This document shows, one piece after another, positions 60,664 through 64,000 of a DNA stretch of 64,000 nt. The translations under genes and the position numbers were made by a program. This stretch comes from an uncultured Bacteroidales bacterium (GTDB taxonomy: Bacteria > Bacteroidota > Bacteroidia > Bacteroidales > WCHB1-69): contig ONCM01000026.1 of assembly GCA_900316305.1 (NCBI GenBank), forward strand, positions 1-64,000, in the 5' to 3' direction. A model generated the notes under the pieces. It had not been told where the DNA came from and ran no database searches. It saw only the letters and a list, made by a program, of their open reading frames with translations. Position 1 is the stretch's first letter; each line of letters opens with the position of its first letter.

Positions 60664-61458
60664 CTACTCTTTGGTCAGAATTTCCTCCAACATTTGGCGA
60701 AGTGTGGAAGAGGTAAGGTCACGGGTCATCTTGTTGTTATAGCAGATGGAGATATTGCCTGTCTGCTCGGAGACGACCACGGCGATGGCATCGGTGAATT
60801 CTGTGGCTCCCAGTGCCGAACGGTGACGCAGACCCACCTCTTGCGGCAGGTCGTGGTTCTTCGACACAGGCAGGATGCATCTTGCCGCCGCAATCCGGTG
60901 ATCTTTGATGATGACCGCGCCATCGTGTAACGGACTGTTTTTGAAGAAGATATTCTCCAACAGTTCAGCCGATGGCTTGGCATCTATCTCCTCGCCGGTG
61001 TTCAGGAACTCGTCCAACGGGGTTTTGCGAGCGAAGATGATCAAAGCACCGGTGAGGTTGGCCGACATGTGCCGACACGCACTCTTCACCGCCTCAATCT
61101 CTTCCGTGTAAGCCGAAGTTTGGGATTGTTTGGCGAAGCGGTCGCTGAAGAAGCGCATCAGACGACCATCGCCAAGGTAGAGCAAGAACTTCCGTATTTC
61201 AGGCTGGAACAGGATGATGACGACGAGCACGCCCACGTTGATGAGCTCGCCCATCAAATCAGAAAGCATGGTGAAATGGAAAAAGGCAACCACTTTCCAA
61301 ATCACATAGATGAAGGCCAGCATCCAGAATATCTTCACGGCAGCCGTGCCCTTCGTCAGCTTGTAAAGCTCGAAGAGCAGGATCGCCACAATCAGGATGT
61401 CGAGGACATCAACGATGCGGAAATTAATAAAGTCGAAAATAGCAGCCAACTCCGTCAT
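60664..61458 (-). CDS. cdaA: Diadenylate cyclase (CdaA)
   Basis: 264 residues. CdaA makes cyclic di-AMP from two ATP at the membrane. Three N-terminal membrane segments (about 16-34, 41-60, 66-86) precede the DAC domain with NSPLHDGAVIIKDHRI (DGA motif) and GLRHRSALGATEFTDAIAVV (RHR motif), both complete. The gene follows ptb by 11 bp on the same strand and shares its promoter. No CdaR or GlmM gene is adjacent. Confidence 0.96.
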   Translation of the reverse strand: MTELAAIFDFINFRIVDVLDILIVAILLFELYKLTKGTAAVKIFWMLAFIYVIWKVVAFFHFTMLSDLMGELINVGVLVVIILFQPEIRKFLLYLGDGRLMRFFSDRFAKQSQTSAYTEEIEAVKSACRHMSANLTGALIIFARKTPLDEFLNTGEEIDAKPSAELLENIFFKNSPLHDGAVIIKDHRIAAARCILPVSKNHDLPQEVGLRHRSALGATEFTDAIAVVVSEQTGNISICYNNKMTRDLTSSTLRQMLEEILTKE

Positions 61459-61469
61459 ACTTTCCGAAA

Positions 61470-62372
61470 TTATGCCATCAATGCAGCCAATGCGATAGAG
61501 TACATTTTCGTTTTAGCGCTGTCGCCGCGGGAAGAGAGCACGCAAGGCACCTTGGCACCCTTCAGCAGTGCGCCCAGTTCGGCGTGGCTGAATTTGGTAC
61601 AGCATTTGTAGAAAACGTTGCCCGTCTCGATGTTCGGGAAGAGCAGACAGTCAGCATCGCCGGCCACTTCGCTCTTGAACTTCTTGATTTCCACCGTCTC
61701 TTTGTCGATGGCGAGGTCCAAAGAGATAGGACCTTCAACGGCAACATTGCCCAGTTGACCGCGGTTGCCCATAGCAGCGAGCAGGGCGGCGTCCACGCAA
61801 GCCTGCATACCCACGGACATCTGCTCCGTAGCAGCTATGCATGCCACTTTCGGTCTTTCGATGCCGAGAGCCTTGGCCGTTTCGACCAAATATTTGAGGA
61901 TAGCCTGTTTCTCCTTGAACTCGGGAGCGGGAATCACGGCCACATCGCCCACGATGAGCAGCTTGTGGTATGCGGGGTTCTCGATGACGGTGACGTGCGA
62001 AAGGGTGGCCTTCGGCGGGCAGAGACCTTTCTCCTTGTTCAGGATGGCGCGCATGTATTTGTCGGTGGGCAGCAGACCTTTCATCAGGATCTGGCCTTCG
62101 CCGGCGTTGATGAGCTCGCAGCTCTTCGTGGCAGCCTTCGTATCCACATATTCGGGAACGATGGTGAACTTGGACATGTCGAAGTTGTGCTCCTTGCACA
62201 CTTTCTCGATTTCCTCGGGATTACCCACGAGAGTGGCATCGATCACGCCTAATTCCACAGCGGCGTAAACGGCCTCAATGGTGTGCGCATCATTGGCGTT
62301 GGCAGCGATCAGTCTTTTTTTCGGTTTTGATTTAACTAACTCTACTAATTGGTCTAATTTCGTGATAGCCAT
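61470..62372 (-). CDS. ptb: Phosphate butyryltransferase (phosphate acetyl/butyryl transferase family)
   Basis: 300 residues, the length of Ptb rather than the longer Pta. It converts acyl-CoA and phosphate to acyl-phosphate and CoA. Sequence: ITKLDQLVELVKSKPKKRLI, LPTDKYMRAILNKEKGLCPP, and VEGPISLDLAIDKE, LLFPNIETGNVFYKCCTKFS match the family. Butyrate kinase, the usual partner, is not in the same operon; cdaA is. The substrate could be acetyl- or branched acyl-CoA. Confidence 0.9.
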   Translation of the reverse strand: MAITKLDQLVELVKSKPKKRLIAANANDAHTIEAVYAAVELGVIDATLVGNPEEIEKVCKEHNFDMSKFTIVPEYVDTKAATKSCELINAGEGQILMKGLLPTDKYMRAILNKEKGLCPPKATLSHVTVIENPAYHKLLIVGDVAVIPAPEFKEKQAILKYLVETAKALGIERPKVACIAATEQMSVGMQACVDAALLAAMGNRGQLGNVAVEGPISLDLAIDKETVEIKKFKSEVAGDADCLLFPNIETGNVFYKCCTKFSHAELGALLKGAKVPCVLSSRGDSAKTKMYSIALAALMA

Positions 62373-62400
62373 AATGTTACAATTTTATTGTTAGAAAGCG

Positions 62401-62408
62401 CAAAGATA
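62401..62408 (-). promoter_or_regulatory. -7 promoter element of ptb-cdaA
   Basis: TATCTTTGCGCTT on the minus strand, 29 bp before the ptb start. Confidence 0.7.
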
Positions 62409-62689
62409 TAATTTTTTCGTTTACACGGTGACACGGTTTCACACGACAATGGGGGGATTTTGCCAACCCCGTTCACGCGCACACCGGCTCCGGCAGCAGC
62501 ATCGCGCAGCGGTTGATGATGTCGTTGGCGCGCTCGAATCCGGCATCGCAGACTTTTCGATACTGATGCCATACTCTTGCCATACTCTTAAGTATGGCAT
62601 CCCCTTGCCATATCCTTGCCATATCCTTGCCAACCCCTTGCCAACTAAGCTTCTAAACCTGAAACTTGAAACTTGAAACTTGAAACTGG
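62409..62689. other. Non-coding or decayed stretch with tandem repeats
   Basis: Between ptb and the surface-protein gene there is about 280 bp with no convincing gene. It holds TTGCCATATCC/TTGCCATACTC-type tandem units (62570-62650) and GAAACTTGAAACCT repeats (62655-62688). A short minus-strand open frame through the units continues as KVCDAGFERANDIINRCAML and ends near 62481 with PEPVCA. It may be the C-terminal remnant of a lost gene, but I cannot name it. Confidence 0.5.
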
Positions 62690-64000
62690 TTAGTTTTGGG
62701 TGACGTTGGCACCAGGTTCGATGGTCACCGTACCGCAGGTGCCACCAGATCCTGCTCCGATGCTGTTAGGAGCTTCTTGGCCCTTCGTGGCCGTCACGCT
62801 GGTCACGGTTGAGGTAATCGTGATACTGCCGCACTGGGTGTTGATATCGATTGGGCCGCCGCCGCCGATGCCAGCAGCGTCTTCACCACCCTCAGCTATG
62901 ATAGTGCCACCACTGATGTTGATGTCACCGCAGTTTGCCCCACGACCGCCACCGACACCAGCAGCACCTACACCTCCCTTGGCTTTGATGTTTCCGCCGG
63001 TGATCTCGATATCACCGCAAGTTGAAACATAAGCGCCACCGATGCCAGCTGCATATAGACCGCCAGTAGCCACAATATTGCCGCCCTGAATGACGATGTT
63101 GCCACAGGATTTATGGTTAAGTCCTGCTCCGATGCCAGCCGCGAAGCCGTTGCTGCCGACAATGAGCGAGTCTGTGCCTTGGGTACCGCCCTTGATGGTG
63201 AGCGTGCTACCCACAGGTACATAGATGCCGGGATATTCGTTATTGAACCCGGTCACTTTATTCGTCGTTCCGTCCTTCAGGATGATGGTGGCCTCGCCCT
63301 TGCAGGTGATTCCTGCCCATAGGTAGCTCATACTATGCGTTCCGTTGATGGTTACACCATCCAGCATCACAGTGGCGCCCTTTGCGATGGAAATTCTCTG
63401 TTGCTCACCTTGGTGAATTCACCCGTCTCGGTGATGCGCGGCACGCTCTTGATCTCACCGGTTTCGCTCACGAAGCTGTGGCCAAAGGTGGTCAGCTCGC
63501 CCAAGGGAGTAAGACCCGGGGTGAGAAGACCAAAGGTGGCGACGAGATTCGTGTCAGAGGTGACGGTGATAGTGTGGATGTCCTCTGTACTATGATCGTC
63601 GCTCCAATCCAGGAGTGCGTAGCCCGCTTCCGGGATGGCCTTGACGGTCACATCAGTGCCGTAATCCACAATATAGGTGTCAGGAGTAGGACCCTGAGTC
63701 ACACCATCGGGAAGAGGGTTTCCTATGTAGAACAGTTGCAACTCGCCCAACTGCAAGTCGCTGCCGGAATGCACTTCGCTCACCTCGAAACGGAAATATC
63801 TGTAGGTGCCGGGAACATCCATTTCGAAGTCGAAGGGGGCGTAGTTGGTGTCCTTCATGGTGACGTCGTTGGAGACAGCGTCAATGATGGTCCAGTTATC
63901 GCTACCATCAAGATTAGCCTTCAGCACCCAACTCTTCGGATTTCGGCCATGAGCCGTCGCATTGTCGTTAGCCGTATACAGCGTGTAGCCGCTTACCTGC
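62690..64000 (-). pseudogene. Secreted surface protein with discoidin-like and Cys-rung beta-solenoid domains, frameshifted, 5' end outside
   Basis: The frame is open from the window edge: YTLYTANDNATAHGRNPKSW, then ANLDGSDNWTIIDAVSND and YRYFRFEVSEVHSGSDLQLG, a discoidin (F5/8 C) type carbohydrate-binding domain. A bacterial beta-repeat (VDYGTDVTVKAIPEAGYALL, then DWSDDHSTEDIHTITVTSDT) follows. The frame ends at 63367. Another frame continues (QQRISIAKGATVMLDGVTIN) with solenoid rungs of about 26-32 residues, each starting CG (CGNIVIQGGNIVATGG, CGDIEITGGNIKAKGG, CGDINISGGTIIAEGG), to 62690 (PGANVTQN). The shift is near 63385-63420. No sorting domain is seen at the end. Confidence 0.78.

Noticed and set aside
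1..64000. Prophage or integrative element spanning the window
   Set aside because: ORF6N genes are phage-related, but no integrase, terminase, capsid, relaxase or attachment-site pair was found.

Overview
The window looks like the chromosome of an anaerobic member of the Bacteroidota, most likely an uncultured Bacteroidales. Three things point there. Promoters carry the Bacteroidetes -7 element TAnnTTTG, nearly always followed by C. The proteome includes a TonB-dependent receptor, S46 dipeptidyl peptidase, SufCD and DUF937. Several secreted proteins end in type A or type B sorting domains of the type IX secretion system (T9SS).

Layout. 0-8.7 kb (mostly minus strand): partial ORF6N gene, broken ferritin, rlmH, sufC-sufD, a large secreted tandem TldD-like protein, purA. 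8.7-12.3 kb: TonB receptor and a DsrK/HdrD-like Fe-S protein. 12.3-18.8 kb (minus): two lipoproteins, a zinc-ribbon coiled-coil protein, Nif3-like protein, pnp, rpsO. 18.9-21.5 kb: dsrC, a DsrM/TmcC-like membrane protein, a beta-CASP nuclease. 21.6-28.4 kb: rfbD, tRNA-Thr, tuf, tRNA-Trp, an aminotransferase and acetyltransferase pair for an amino sugar, and a T9SS type B cargo protein. 28.5-30.3 kb (minus): DUF937 protein and an ECF sigma factor with a membrane partner. 30.4-36.8 kb: three paralogous secreted proteins of unknown family, interrupted by a hipB-hipA pair. 37-41.7 kb: broken galK, DUF4143 ATPase, a small membrane protein and an LD-carboxypeptidase/VanX fusion. 41.7-45 kb (minus): accessory island with ORF6N, Sel1, agmatine-deiminase-like and AT-rich unknown genes. 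45.2-51.6 kb: SSS transporter, purN, a Cys-rich lipoprotein, and tandem T9SS subtilases, both frameshifted. 51.6-60.6 kb: purC, CoA-disulfide reductase-rhodanese, S46 peptidase, lspA, a lipoprotein, mltF, purD. 60.7-64 kb (minus): cdaA, ptb and a broken discoidin/beta-solenoid surface protein running off the window.

Themes. Four purine genes (purA, purN, purC, purD) are scattered singly. Cell-envelope and T9SS functions dominate. The parts of a DsrC-dependent thiol/disulfide redox system (DsrC, a DsrM-like membrane subunit, a DsrK-like Fe-S subunit) are present but split by 8 kb and without a sulfite reductase in view. Five coding regions are broken by small indels. At least two of these (the subtilases) break exactly at the end of a 99-bp identical block, so an assembly artefact must be considered. 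Intergenic DNA is rich in short dispersed repeats, including a palindrome of the form GTAGAGACG...CGTCTCTAC that supplies the stop codons of two genes and codes part of the LspA tail.
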